Counted from the first letter of the stretch, positions 9,140-19,077 are shown. The stretch is DNA of 63,900 bases from Nostoc sp. PA-18-2419 (GCF_005869855.1 NZ_SZNH01000019.1:57558-121457); one strand, 5' to 3'. Numbers and translations are program-made. The notes: a model not told the origin generated them from the sequence alone.

Positions 9140-10846
9140 TTAAGCGCGTGCTAATAAGGGAGCAGCAGCTAGTAAGGTTTGGGTATATGGGTGCTGAGGA
9201 CTGGCAAAAATCTCTCTTGTATTACCGAGTTCAACAATTTTCCCACCGTTCATTACGGCAATGCGATCGCACAAAAATCTAGCTAACCAAAGGTCATGAG
9301 TAATAAACAGATAAGTTAACTCAAACTCTTCTTTTAATTGCAACATCAAATCCAAGACTTGTGACTGCACGCTGGCGTCTAACATACTCACAGGTTCATC
9401 ACAAATTAAAAGTTTCGGGTGAGTAATCAAAGCACGAGCGATCGCTACTCTTTGTTGTTGTCCTCCAGACAAATCTGATGGATAACGCTCATAATACACT
9501 TGTGGTGGTGTTAAGCCAACTTTTTCTAACATCGATAAAACTTGTTCTTTTGCCTTCACAGAATCAGCGAGATTGTGAATAAATAAAGGATCAGCGATAC
9601 TTTGTCCCACTGTCATTGCTGGATTCAGACAAGCATGGGGATCTTGAAAAACCATTTGGATTTGTCGCCGTGAAGACCGAATTTGTTTGCGCGACAGTTT
9701 AGTTAAATCCTGTCCTAAAAACTCAACTTTACCAGCCGTGGGACGAATTAGTTGCAAAATTGTCCGTGACAATGTACTTTTACCGCAACCTGATTCCCCA
9801 ACTAAACCAAGAATTTCTTTTGGATATAGCTCCAGATTAATACCATCTACTGCTTTAATTGTCTGTGGTTGTTTATTAAATAGTCTTTCAATAAAGTTAG
9901 GTTCTATAGTGTAATATTGTTTGAGTTCCGTAACACTCAAAATCGGTGATTTCTGATTAATATTCGCTAATTGCTTTTCCTCCCCAGCCACCAGTCCCCA
10001 TTGCCCCTTATCCCCAAAGGGGACCCCGAGTTCCCCAGTCTCTATTTCATCGACTGATTGAATATGTAAAGCTGCTTTGAGGAGGGATTGGGTGTATTCA
10101 TGTTGCGGTTGTCTAAATACACTTTCTGTGGAACCCATTTCCACCATCTTACCTTGGTACATAACGCCAATGCGATCGCAATACTCAGCTACCATTGCTA
10201 AATCGTGAGAAATCAGCAGCAATCCCATGTTTTCTTGACTGCACAGCCGAGTTAATTCTTGTAATATCTGCGCGGAAACGGTGACATCTAAACTTGTGGT
10301 GGGTTCATCTGCAACAATCAACTTCGGGTTGAGAAGTAAAGCTAAAGCGATGGCTACCCGTTGTCGCATTCCGCCGCTAAATTCATGAGGAAACTGATTC
10401 CAGCGACTTTCGGGAATGTTTACCTTTGCCAATGTGGCAATTGCTTTTTCTTTGGCTTGTGAGGGTGATAATTGTGGGGAGTGCGCTTGCAGAGTTTCAA
10501 TACAATGCTTACCAATGGTCATCAGCGGATCGAGGCGTGTCATCGGATCTTGAAAAATTAAAGCGATCGCTTCTCCACGAAATTTCCGCAATTGGTTAGG
10601 CGTTAAGTCAAACACTGATTGTTCCTGAAATGTGACTCGTCCCTCAACGCGACTAGAAGCTGGTAGTAAGCGCATTACGGCGCGTCCGATAGTTGACTTC
10701 CCACAGCCCGACTCTCCCACCAATCCCATTTTTTCACCTGGCTGCAAGCTGAAAGATACATCATCAACTGCCCAGCTTAGTTCTTCTCCACTTGGTTGAG
10801 GATAGGCAACCCGGAGATTTTCGATACAGAATAAGGCTTTACTCAT
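9140..10846 (-). CDS. Peptide/nickel-type ABC transporter, fused double ATPase
   Basis: 568 residues with two complete ABC ATPase domains, as in GsiA/YliA-type fusions of DppD and DppF. Walker A is at 44-52 (GESGCGKST) and again at about 350; signatures are SGGMRQR (about 159) and SGGQQQR (about 463); Walker B is LIVADEP and LLICDEP. Each domain ends with the oligopeptide-binding-ATPase tail (HEYTQSLL, HPYTQTLL). It should energise import of peptides or similar solutes with permease and binding-protein partners encoded elsewhere, since none is adjacent. The interdomain linker (about residues 268-290) is coded by a CCCC-rich repeat also found inside cobN. Confidence 0.93.
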   Translation of the reverse strand: MSKALFCIENLRVAYPQPSGEELSWAVDDVSFSLQPGEKMGLVGESGCGKSTIGRAVMRLLPASSRVEGRVTFQEQSVFDLTPNQLRKFRGEAIALIFQDPMTRLDPLMTIGKHCIETLQAHSPQLSPSQAKEKAIATLAKVNIPESRWNQFPHEFSGGMRQRVAIALALLLNPKLIVADEPTTSLDVTVSAQILQELTRLCSQENMGLLLISHDLAMVAEYCDRIGVMYQGKMVEMGSTESVFRQPQHEYTQSLLKAALHIQSVDEIETGELGVPFGDKGQWGLVAGEEKQLANINQKSPILSVTELKQYYTIEPNFIERLFNKQPQTIKAVDGINLELYPKEILGLVGESGCGKSTLSRTILQLIRPTAGKVEFLGQDLTKLSRKQIRSSRRQIQMVFQDPHACLNPAMTVGQSIADPLFIHNLADSVKAKEQVLSMLEKVGLTPPQVYYERYPSDLSGGQQQRVAIARALITHPKLLICDEPVSMLDASVQSQVLDLMLQLKEEFELTYLFITHDLWLARFLCDRIAVMNGGKIVELGNTREIFASPQHPYTQTLLAAAPLLARA

Positions 10847-11197
10847 ACTTAGTTATCAGCGCTGAGCTAGCAGCTTTGATAGTTTTAAATTTTAGATAGT
10901 TTAGCAGATTATTTTTAGAGCTTCGTTGTCTAAACATCTCTAACCAAACATCTCTAATATATTAGCGATCGCTCTTATCGATAACTAATTGTAGGGTGTG
11001 TTATGCAGTAAGCTAACGCACCCAGCCCTGTAACTATTGACGAATTGGCAATACTCCGCGTCGTACCTTGGCGCTGACTTTGCCTAACCTTCGGTAAGCC
11101 CCTAACGCATCTACCTCTGCGTTTAAAAACACTAGCTCACTACAAAACTTACATAATATATTAAAGCCCCCATGAAAAAGGAGGCTGAAGGAATCAT
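10847..11197. other. intergenic region
   Basis: 351 bases between two minus-strand genes. It contains a HIP1 site and repeat-like GC-rich text near 11040-11120. No ORF or convincing terminator was seen. It should hold the promoter of the ABC gene. Confidence 0.4.
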
Positions 11198-12493
11198 CTA
11201 TCTATAATCCTGGTTTTGAATATTACGCAGACGTGCAGCATCACGAATGTTGTAGTCAGAACGAGTAAAGCGATTGAGTTGCATTTCAAAGAAATCTCGA
11301 TTGGCTTGGAGGTGTTCGGGATCGGGGTCATCTAAAGGATGTAAAAGTGCTGTTCGCAAAGCTTGAATTACCGCAGAAGTTACACAGTACATTGACCTTT
11401 GAAAACTAATACCTAGCTGAATCAACATATCATTTTCACCACGGCAATGTTTGCTGTAGTAATCAACAAGATAAGGTGGCAGAAAATGCAACATGTCTTG
11501 CATTAATAATGTCGGCGGAATGCCAGCCGTACCTACTGGAAATACATCCGCGTAGAGAATCCCGTAGTGAAAATCTTTTTGGTCTTCTGGTACTTGACGC
11601 GCTTGAGCATTATAAGATTTTGTGCCGCGAAACGGAGCAGTGCGGTAGAAAACAGCTTCGACATAAGGTAATGCAGCTTCATACAGCCAGACAAAACCCT
11701 TGGATTTAGGAACAATTTCGTAGCATTCGCCGCGAATATAAAGATGATGGTAAATCGGGCGATCTGCAACTGCAAATATTCCATTGACAATAAAATTCAT
11801 TGCCTCTGGAACGCTAGCGATTGTACCTTCATCATAGCGATCGGACATTTCAAAAAATACAGGTGCCATGACTTCCCAGAACAAGCCGAGATTAGCGTAG
11901 TAAGACATCTGGCGACATTGTTCTAAAAACATATCTGGAAATAGCTTGTAAAGTCCCAGCATTACCGGGTTGCCTTGGAAGTAAGCTTTAATTGCCCGAT
12001 CGGCGTTGGCTTTGTATTCTTCAGAATCTAAGTAAGGGTCAAATTTTCCGCCCATACCTCTATGCCACAGCATCGCCCGCATACAAGCTTCGGCAAACTC
12101 CATGTTAATGCGATCGTGGAACAAATGATGTAATAACTTTGGCATTTTGAAGGTTTCACCTTTATTAATAAATGCCAAAAGTTCTGGATGCGCTGTGGCT
12201 TCGCCGCGCCAAACTCGTAAATCGGCATCATCACCAGCGTAATGATTATGCAGTTCTAAATACTCTTTGGGCAAGAAGTATTTAAAGAAAGGCAACGGAT
12301 TTAAAAATACATGTTCGGCAATATAAAGCAAGTCACGCCAATAAAAGTCCATCGGTACTGCATAAGCTTTATATAAACCGATGATTTGCATTAAATTTTC
12401 TGGGGTATCCGGCAACATCGCACCGCCAGCTTCTAAGCGATGAATGACTTCGGCAAATTCATGTTTGGAAGGAGGTAATTGAATTGCTGTCAT
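11198..12493 (-). CDS. CO2 hydration protein (ChpX/ChpY, CupA/CupB family)
   Basis: 431 residues, full length for the family. The text AEVIHRLEAGGAMLPDTPENLMQ, then YKAYAVPMDFYWRDLLYIAE and HNHYAGDDADLRVWRG is diagnostic. Cup proteins bind specialised NDH-1 complexes that carry NdhD3/F3 or NdhD4/F4 and convert CO2 to bicarbonate, coupled to electron transport in thylakoids. It is the last gene of an ndhF-CA-ndhD-chp cluster. There is no cupS after it, which weakly favours the constitutive CupB/NdhD4/NdhF4 type over the low-CO2-induced CupA type. Sequence alone does not let me decide. Confidence 0.93.
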   Translation of the reverse strand: MTAIQLPPSKHEFAEVIHRLEAGGAMLPDTPENLMQIIGLYKAYAVPMDFYWRDLLYIAEHVFLNPLPFFKYFLPKEYLELHNHYAGDDADLRVWRGEATAHPELLAFINKGETFKMPKLLHHLFHDRINMEFAEACMRAMLWHRGMGGKFDPYLDSEEYKANADRAIKAYFQGNPVMLGLYKLFPDMFLEQCRQMSYYANLGLFWEVMAPVFFEMSDRYDEGTIASVPEAMNFIVNGIFAVADRPIYHHLYIRGECYEIVPKSKGFVWLYEAALPYVEAVFYRTAPFRGTKSYNAQARQVPEDQKDFHYGILYADVFPVGTAGIPPTLLMQDMLHFLPPYLVDYYSKHCRGENDMLIQLGISFQRSMYCVTSAVIQALRTALLHPLDDPDPEHLQANRDFFEMQLNRFTRSDYNIRDAARLRNIQNQDYR

Positions 12494-12594
12494 GTTAATC
12501 GATAGTTGGTGTAATTAATTGTTGACGTGTTTTTAAAGCATGAAAAATGCTTAAAACATCTGTTATTTGTCAGTTGTTTTCTAATAGCCACTGA

Positions 12595-14097
12595 CTACTG
12601 ATTATTGACTACTTGAGAGATTACGGTTTTTTCAGCTGGGAGAATTGTGGCTACCATTGCTGTAGTTGTCTGTTCACTCCAACGCACTAACCAAGTGGGT
12701 TGTATTCCCAAAAAGATGATAAAAACTGCCAAGATTAAAGCTGGTATTTTCTCAGACCATAAAACTTTTGGATAATAAGCTAAGTTATTATCGAGTTTGC
12801 CAAAACAGGTGCGGTTGAGGAGGATAACAAAATAGACTGCGGTTAAGCCAGACGCAACAACACACAACAGTGTGGGGATGGGAAAGACAGAGAAACTACC
12901 TTGGAAAACGATAAATTCAGCGATGAATCCTGTCAAACCGGGAATACCGGCGCTAGCCATGCCGCTTAAAACTAGTAAAGCGCTAATTAAGGGTAAACCA
13001 CGTATGGGACTCATTAAGCCGTTGAGTTTATCTAACTCGCGCGTCCCGACTTTGGCTTCTACAACTCCAACCAAGTGGAAAAGAATTGCCAGGATCAGAC
13101 CGTGGCTAAACATTTGGGCGACAGCACCGACAAGTGCTAGAGAAGTACTGGCAGCACTAGCTAGCAAGACATAGCCCATATGACCAATGGAACTGTATGC
13201 TACCATGCGCTTGATATCTTTTTGAGCGATCGCAACTACTGCCCCATAGATAGCGCTAACTGCCCCCCAAATTGCCAAAGTTGGTGCGATAATGCTCCAA
13301 GTTTCGGGAAACATGCCCATCCCAAATCGTAACAGTCCGTAAGTTCCCAGCTTGGCTAACACCCCACCTAAAAGAATGGCAATTGGTGCTGAAGCTTCAA
13401 CATAAGCATCCGGTAACCAAGTATGGAAGGGAACTAAAGGAATTTTAATTCCAAAACCTAACACTATCCCCGTTAGTAAGAGGATTTGCATTCCTGTTGA
13501 TAGGGTTTGCGTAGAGACTGCATCACAAGCAAAACTAGTAGAACCAGTCAGCCACACCATACCCAAGAAGGTTGCTAAAATTAATGCCCCTGAAACAGCG
13601 GTATAAATTAGAAACTTGATCCCAGCATAAGCCCGTTTTTGTCCTCCCCAAATAGAAATCAATAAATAGAAGGGAATTAATTCTAGTTCATAGAACAAAA
13701 AGAATAACAACAAATTCTCTGCTAAAAATGCACCCGCCACCCCGCCACTCACTAGTAAAATCATTGAGTAGAACAGGCGAGGACGTTCGGTTTGTTGACT
13801 ACTGCTGTAAATAGCAATCCAGGTGAGTAGGCTATTTAATATCAGCATCAAAATTGATAGCCCATCAACTCCTAATTGATAGCTTAAACCTAGAGTTTCA
13901 TTCCAAGGAAGATATTCTTGAAATTGCATTCCTGGATTTTTGATATCGAATTTCCACAGAATAAATAAATTCCAGAATAAGACGATTCCAGAAAAGTATA
14001 ATGCTCCTAAACGAATCCTGTTTGCTGGAAGACTTTTAGGTAGTAAAGCTATGATAGCCGCCGCACAAATTGGTAGTAAAACTAAAACACTTAACAT
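12595..14097 (-). CDS. ndhD: NAD(P)H-quinone oxidoreductase subunit 4 (NdhD, CO2-uptake type)
   Basis: 500 residues, very hydrophobic, with the proton-pumping antiporter-like NdhD/NuoM signature. Family marks include LFYELELIPFYLLISIWGG, KIPLVPFHTWLPDAYVEASAP and DIKRMVAYSSIGHMGYVLL. The Glu in the first, the Lys of HTWLP context and the Lys of DIKRM are the conserved charged residues of the proton channel. The location between a carbonic anhydrase gene and a CO2 hydration gene shows that this is a D3/D4-type subunit rather than respiratory NdhD1/D2. Spacing to the next gene is 101 bases. Confidence 0.95.
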   Translation of the reverse strand: MLSVLVLLPICAAAIIALLPKSLPANRIRLGALYFSGIVLFWNLFILWKFDIKNPGMQFQEYLPWNETLGLSYQLGVDGLSILMLILNSLLTWIAIYSSSQQTERPRLFYSMILLVSGGVAGAFLAENLLLFFLFYELELIPFYLLISIWGGQKRAYAGIKFLIYTAVSGALILATFLGMVWLTGSTSFACDAVSTQTLSTGMQILLLTGIVLGFGIKIPLVPFHTWLPDAYVEASAPIAILLGGVLAKLGTYGLLRFGMGMFPETWSIIAPTLAIWGAVSAIYGAVVAIAQKDIKRMVAYSSIGHMGYVLLASAASTSLALVGAVAQMFSHGLILAILFHLVGVVEAKVGTRELDKLNGLMSPIRGLPLISALLVLSGMASAGIPGLTGFIAEFIVFQGSFSVFPIPTLLCVVASGLTAVYFVILLNRTCFGKLDNNLAYYPKVLWSEKIPALILAVFIIFLGIQPTWLVRWSEQTTTAMVATILPAEKTVISQVVNNQ

Positions 14098-14219
14098 GGG
14101 CTTTAAAGTTTAGTAAAAGTTAATTGTTAACTAGCGACTGTTGACTGTTACTGGCAACAGTCAACTTGGCTAAATGTGCAATTTATTTTGACCTAATAGC
14201 TGATTGGACAAAAACTGAA

Positions 14220-14921
14220 TTAACTAACTAGGCTAATTTTGCCATTATCTAAATCGTAATAGCCACCAACTATTTTTAGTTTTTCACTTTTGATTAATTC
14301 AGATAAGACTGTTGAAGATTTAAGTTTAGCAACTTGCGCCAAAATATTTGCTTTACAGACATTCTCTGTTTTATCTCCTGATTGTTCTTTGGAACTTTCC
14401 ACACTTGGTCTAATTGCTTCTATCAAGCTTCCAATTTGTCCAGGTACAGGACTACCTTTGATCGCAGCTTGTACTGCACCACATCTTTTATGCCCTACTA
14501 CCATAATTATTTTTGAACCTAATATTAAGCTACCAAATTCTAGGCTACCAATTTCTTCTGATGTAGCTACATTCCCAGCTATCCGGCAAACAAATAAATC
14601 TCCTAGGCCTTGGTCAAAAATAATCTCCGAAGGAACTCGTGAATCTGCACAACCGAGAATAGAAGCAAATGGCTTTTGACCTTTGGCGACTTCGTGTAAA
14701 CGTGTAAGGTTTTGGTGGGGATTTTTGCGCTTTGTTTTCACAAAGCGGTCGTTACCATCCATTAATTCTTGTAGCGCCTTATCAGGGGTAAGCTCATCTT
14801 TTTCTGGAGTTTCTTGAGCTATAACTAAGTTGGAACCAACTCCTACTGTGACGACTCCTGTAGCGATCGCACCTGCACTGTATTTGAGTAAATTTCTTCT
14901 GGAAAGATTGTTTGTAGTCAT
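14220..14921 (-). CDS. Tat-exported beta-carbonic anhydrase (EcaB-like)
   Basis: 233 residues. The N-terminus has a twin-arginine signal (SRRNLLK at 7-13) and a hydrophobic core up to about residue 35, so export across the thylakoid or plasma membrane is expected. The catalytic zinc set of beta-carbonic anhydrases is present: C91-A-D93-S-R95 and H144-K-R-C147. It catalyses interconversion of CO2 and bicarbonate. Sitting between ndhF and ndhD of a CO2-uptake operon, it should work with that complex; in Synechocystis the exported beta-CA EcaB has been linked to NDH-1 CO2 uptake. The operon link here is seen; equivalence to EcaB is inferred. Confidence 0.92.
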   Translation of the reverse strand: MTTNNLSRRNLLKYSAGAIATGVVTVGVGSNLVIAQETPEKDELTPDKALQELMDGNDRFVKTKRKNPHQNLTRLHEVAKGQKPFASILGCADSRVPSEIIFDQGLGDLFVCRIAGNVATSEEIGSLEFGSLILGSKIIMVVGHKRCGAVQAAIKGSPVPGQIGSLIEAIRPSVESSKEQSGDKTENVCKANILAQVAKLKSSTVLSELIKSEKLKIVGGYYDLDNGKISLVS

Positions 14922-15043
14922 GAATTTTTTCTCACTGGATTAAGAAACTAAAGATTTAAAAAGAATTCCGGAGTCAGAATTCAGTATGATTTTTTGCAGT
15001 TTTTCAGATGAATATCCAGGATTTTACCCATTAATTCTGGATA

Positions 15044-16912
15044 TTACATTTTTAAAAACATCAGATTTAAGAACAGATTTCCCCAGTATCGCCAACTCAG
15101 AAATGCTCCTAATATGCCTACTCCTAAGAGGACTGTGAAGGCATAAAACTGCGTTTGTCCAGTAGTGCTGTACTTGAGACTTTCACCACCCAACAGCGAA
15201 AACAAACCAACCATATTTACGATGCCATCGACTACAAAACGGTCAATCATATCGACAAGTTTTGAAAGTTGGGCAACGCCGAAAATAATAGTCATCCGAT
15301 AAAGTTTCGGTGTGTAAAAATCGTATGCCACCAAATCTTGTAACCCTTTCCAAGGTAAGCGAATTGGTTTTGGAACATTGCTTAAATAAATCACACCAGT
15401 GACACTACAACCGAAAAGAGTTGACCAAATTAACAGTAGTGCGACATCTTTATTAAGGATTGCCCAACTGGGTAACAGTGATAAGCTTTGCAACACTAAG
15501 GGAAGATGCAGAGTAAAGCCAAGTAAAACCATCATTGGTAAAACCATCGGCCAGTGAACTTCAGGCGATCGCTCGCTCATCTGTTTAGCTTTACCGCCAA
15601 AAAGTAAACCGAATTCTCTGGTTAAACTCACGGCTGTTAAAGTATTGACAGTTATCACTACTCCCACTAACCAAGGGTGAGTTCCCCACAGTCCATCTGC
15701 TAGTTCCAGCATCGCCCAAAAGCCGCCGAGGGGAGGAAAACCAATTAATCCCAAACTTCCCACGATAAAGGCTAGTGCGGAAATCGGGCGACGTCTCCAC
15801 AATCCGCCTAACTGAGTTACATCTTGGGTGATGCTATTCCAAATAATTCCGCCGGTACTCATTACCAACAAAGCTGCGGCGATCGCATTGGAGAGTACCA
15901 ACAACAGTGCGGCTTCGTCTTGCTGCACTCCCACAGCGATGAACACCAAACCCATGTAGGCACTTACAGAATAAGATTGGCAGCGTTTGAGGTCGATTTG
16001 GGCGATCGCTATTAAAGAAGCACCCACGGCTGTGACTGCACCAATCGCCACCATTGCTGAGGAAATTATCGGCGAGAGGGTTAACACAGGTTGGAGTTTA
16101 ATCAACACCCATGCACCACTAGCAACTACCACCGAGTTCCGCAAAATTGTACTCGGAACAGGGCCTTCCATTGCCTCATCTAACCACAGGTGCAAGGGGA
16201 ACTGGGCGCATTTGCCCATCGGCCCGGCAATTAATGCTAAACCGACAAGCGTTATCACTATGGGGTTGACGTTTGCAGTAGTCGCCCACTCTGCCAATTC
16301 TGTATAATTCCAAGTCCCAGCTAGGGTCCATAATGCTAACACCCCCATTAGCAAGAATAAGTCTCCCACCCGCTTGGTTAGAAAAGCATCCCTGGCACCC
16401 GTGACTACCAATGGCTGACTAAACCATAATCCCACTAGTAGATAGGTTCCCAAAGTCAGGACTTCCAGAATTACATAGCTGAAGAACAGGTTATTACATA
16501 GTGCCAAGGCACACAATCCCGCTTCAAATAATCCCAATAAAGAATAGAAGCGTCCCCAACCCCAGTCCATTTCCATGTAACCTATGGCATAAATCTGCGC
16601 TAGCAAATTCAAGCCAGTGACAACAGCGATCGCACCCACACTTACTGAGGAAATTTCTAAGGTGATCGTTAGGTTTAAACCTGCTGTAGATAGCCAAGGT
16701 ATAAATACTTGTTGAGACGGCTGATTCCAAGTTGCTTGTAATGCCAACGCAGCATGAACAAATGCCAAAAATGTCATGATTAAATTGACATAACCTGCCG
16801 GTCTTGGCCCCGTTTTAGAAATTAAACCCGGCGACCAAGGCACGGCTAACAACCCACCTACCAAGGCATAGCAAGGAACTAGCCAAACAGTCTCCAAGAG
16901 AAACTGAGCCAT
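15044..16912 (-). CDS. ndhF: NAD(P)H-quinone oxidoreductase subunit 5 (NdhF, CO2-uptake type)
   Basis: 622 residues, about fifteen membrane segments, antiporter-like NdhF/NuoL family. Seen: GPMGKCAQFPLHLWLDEAMEGP, SYSVSAYMGLVFIAVG and AMEGPVPSTILRNSVVVASGA. It is slightly shorter than respiratory NdhF1, as usual for F3/F4 forms. It starts the four-gene cluster ndhF-CA-ndhD-chp, all on the minus strand with gaps of 101-122 bases, probably one transcript. The promoter should lie in 16913-17318. I could not identify an NdhR- or CmpR-type site with confidence. Confidence 0.94.
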   Translation of the reverse strand: MAQFLLETVWLVPCYALVGGLLAVPWSPGLISKTGPRPAGYVNLIMTFLAFVHAALALQATWNQPSQQVFIPWLSTAGLNLTITLEISSVSVGAIAVVTGLNLLAQIYAIGYMEMDWGWGRFYSLLGLFEAGLCALALCNNLFFSYVILEVLTLGTYLLVGLWFSQPLVVTGARDAFLTKRVGDLFLLMGVLALWTLAGTWNYTELAEWATTANVNPIVITLVGLALIAGPMGKCAQFPLHLWLDEAMEGPVPSTILRNSVVVASGAWVLIKLQPVLTLSPIISSAMVAIGAVTAVGASLIAIAQIDLKRCQSYSVSAYMGLVFIAVGVQQDEAALLLVLSNAIAAALLVMSTGGIIWNSITQDVTQLGGLWRRRPISALAFIVGSLGLIGFPPLGGFWAMLELADGLWGTHPWLVGVVITVNTLTAVSLTREFGLLFGGKAKQMSERSPEVHWPMVLPMMVLLGFTLHLPLVLQSLSLLPSWAILNKDVALLLIWSTLFGCSVTGVIYLSNVPKPIRLPWKGLQDLVAYDFYTPKLYRMTIIFGVAQLSKLVDMIDRFVVDGIVNMVGLFSLLGGESLKYSTTGQTQFYAFTVLLGVGILGAFLSWRYWGNLFLNLMFLKM

Positions 16913-17318
16913 TAACTTACCTCTATGTTTTCATCAAAAACTTGCAATTTTAAATCAACTAGCGTTGATCCCGGTTGATCCCGCTATTGAAAATATTGCA
17001 AATTTATCTTTTTTTAATTTTCTTAAAAAACAGCTTACCTTTATATTTGCCAAAAGTGAATTACTATATCTAAATAAATCTGAGATGCTTACTCTAAATA
17101 ATTCTTATATAACGTAACTATTCAATTAGTAAATTATAACTATTAATGTTTATCTATGAACGATGTATTGGCGCAATCAATAGTAACCATTGATTTTCTC
17201 GGTTAATTATATAGCGCTTTTCATCTAAGTTAAATAGATTACAGAGTTTTCACGGCAATCCGCTATAAATGACAAGAGACGCCATCGATGGCATCTCTGA
17301 AAGTCGGTTAAATGCAAT
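16913..17318. other. upstream region of the CO2-uptake operon
   Basis: 406 bases, AT-rich. A short direct repeat GTTGATCCC occurs twice near 16964-16982. The promoter and any LysR-type operator of the ndhF operon should be here, but I see no unambiguous site. Confidence 0.4.
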
Positions 17319-17504
17319 CTAGATTTGGGTAGTTTTGTCAACCTGCCAGTGATAGATAGCGATTGTGGGTGCTGAATTTAGTTGATTAATGGGGGCGGGT
17401 TGCATATCGCGGTAGTCCAGCAGTTGGACGAGGATGAGGTAGGCGATCGCTAAGATAATAGAAATCGCACCTGTAATAATCGCAACTATTTTCGAGCGGT
17501 TCAT
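17319..17504 (-). CDS. small membrane protein, 61 aa
   Basis: One membrane helix at about residues 5-28 (KIVAIITGAISIILAIAYLILVQLL), then DYRDMQPAPIN and a short tail. The N-in/charged start MNRSK and a good reading frame argue for a real gene. It resembles small conserved cyanobacterial membrane proteins of unknown role. It is 77 bases downstream of the desaturase gene on the same strand, so it may be co-transcribed with it. Confidence 0.7.
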   Translation of the reverse strand: MNRSKIVAIITGAISIILAIAYLILVQLLDYRDMQPAPINQLNSAPTIAIYHWQVDKTTQI

Positions 17505-17581
17505 AAATCTTTCCTTTAAACTGTCATTATCTGTAGGCTAACTTAGTGCAATACATCACATCTGGTACAAAAGTAAACAAC

Positions 17582-18571
17582 TCAGAAATTTTGCGATGAT
17601 GGCGATCGCTCAAATTCACCGACAATATCCCAGTTAACTTTTATGTATCCTGGTTCAATGTGGGTAAAGTGTGAATTCAACTGTTGATGAGCTGTGGGTA
17701 GAGCGTGAAATGGAATTGATGGGTACAAATGATGCTCTGCATGAAATGGCATATTCCACATCAAAAATTGTAGAGGAAAGAATGTCAGGGTTGTACGGGT
17801 ATTCGTCAACAGATTAGCATCAAGAGTACAACCTGTATGTTCTGCCAGCAGAATAAAACGCAGAATTGGTTGACCGATAAACAAAGGTAGCAGCCAATAA
17901 ACCAAAAACCAAGGCTGACCCACTATTATGGAAACAGCGATCGCCCCTGCATAAACAGCTAATTGCCAACGAGTCGAGCGAATAACTTCAGCTCGTGCTG
18001 TTTGCGGCACAAATGGGCAATCATCAAGTTGACCAAATGCAGCCCGAAAATGTCCACCAATCTTGCCTAACCACCAAGGTAAACCACTAATAATTAGCAA
18101 GTATTTACCTAAATTGCTAGGTTCAAGGTCGGTCAGTTCTGGATCTTTGTCAGGAACACGAGTATAGCGGTGATGCCAGTTGTGGTAGTAGAGATAAAAC
18201 GTGCTGTTATAAAATGAAAGCAAACCTGCACACCAAGCCACAATATCGTTCAAACGATTATTAGCAAAAGCAGTTCTGTGAATGCATTCATGCATAGGTG
18301 CGAACATCGAAGCCAGACAAAAGCCGTAGATTGCCAGTGCCGGCATTGCTAACAACCAATTACCAAAATTCATTACCCACACGTAACCACTGCATCCCAT
18401 AACAGTCAGATGTCCAGCCAATTGAACCAACCCCTTCCAGTTATAGCGATGATTCAAAACACTTAATTCTTGCATAGCGAGAATTTGGCGGGGTTTGTGC
18501 TGCTTGTCGGCTTCCTTTTCTAATAATTCAGGTTGAATAATCGCATCATTAAACATCATTTCAAACTCCAC
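17582..18571 (-). CDS. Fatty acid desaturase-family membrane protein
   Basis: 329 residues with several membrane helices and the three histidine boxes of membrane di-iron desaturases/hydroxylases: HECIH (94-98), HNWHH (130-134) and HAEHH (about 279-283, followed by LYPSIP). The enzyme should insert a double bond or hydroxyl into a lipid or carotenoid using O2. The HAEHHLYPSIP box is closer to acyl-lipid desaturase relatives than to CrtW/CrtR, but substrate and position cannot be read. The start is ambiguous among Met1, Met5 and Met6. Confidence 0.85.
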   Translation of the reverse strand: MEFEMMFNDAIIQPELLEKEADKQHKPRQILAMQELSVLNHRYNWKGLVQLAGHLTVMGCSGYVWVMNFGNWLLAMPALAIYGFCLASMFAPMHECIHRTAFANNRLNDIVAWCAGLLSFYNSTFYLYYHNWHHRYTRVPDKDPELTDLEPSNLGKYLLIISGLPWWLGKIGGHFRAAFGQLDDCPFVPQTARAEVIRSTRWQLAVYAGAIAVSIIVGQPWFLVYWLLPLFIGQPILRFILLAEHTGCTLDANLLTNTRTTLTFFPLQFLMWNMPFHAEHHLYPSIPFHALPTAHQQLNSHFTHIEPGYIKVNWDIVGEFERSPSSQNF

Positions 18572-18774
18572 ATAGATAGATATAACGATTAAACTCTGTG
18601 TTTACACCGTACTTGAGAACCAGAGAGGTCAAATTCCAGCTATCGAACTCCTGCAAATAAATTAACCCATTTGTAGGAGGTAATGACCAAGACAATCAGT
18701 GTAGTTTACGTATTGTCAGACCAAAACAAGATGGTTTGAAGCAAAGCAGAATTCACATAAGAGATATATTAACT

Positions 18775-19077
18775 ATGTTCAAACCAAGATTCACTCGCTG
18801 TATAACAATAAAATTGTTAGTATTTTCAACAGCTTTTTTCCTAGTTTGGGAAAGTTCTGCTAACGCTCAACGAACTTTTCCTAGTTTGACTCCAGCACAA
18901 GCTCAACATTTATCTCGTGATTTGGTTCCATCTAGCTCTGAAGAATTTTTTAGGCAAGAAAAAAATTCTTTTGAGAGAGAAATTCAACTTCTCAAAAAAA
19001 GACAACTTTCTCCAAATAAACCTATTCTCAAGAATAATTTGATAGAAGTTCTCAAGAAACCATCTACTCAAGAGTAA
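18775..19077 (+). CDS. small secreted protein, about 100 aa
   Basis: I prefer the ATG at 18775 over a TTG at 18736, because it gives a normal signal peptide: basic MFKPRFTRCITIK, hydrophobic LLVFSTAFFLVW, cleavage near SANAQ. The mature part is about 70 residues, charged, with LTPAQAQHLSRDLVPS and a Lys/Glu-rich helix. No known domain. The gene lies on the same strand as a haemagglutinin-like adhesin 700 bases downstream; a link is not shown. Confidence 0.6.
   Translation: MFKPRFTRCITIKLLVFSTAFFLVWESSANAQRTFPSLTPAQAQHLSRDLVPSSSEEFFRQEKNSFEREIQLLKKRQLSPNKPILKNNLIEVLKKPSTQE

Noticed and set aside
17582..18571. carotenoid ketolase or hydroxylase (CrtW/CrtR)
   Set aside because: The third box HAEHHLYPSIP and spacing fit acyl-lipid desaturase relatives better, although substrate is unknown.
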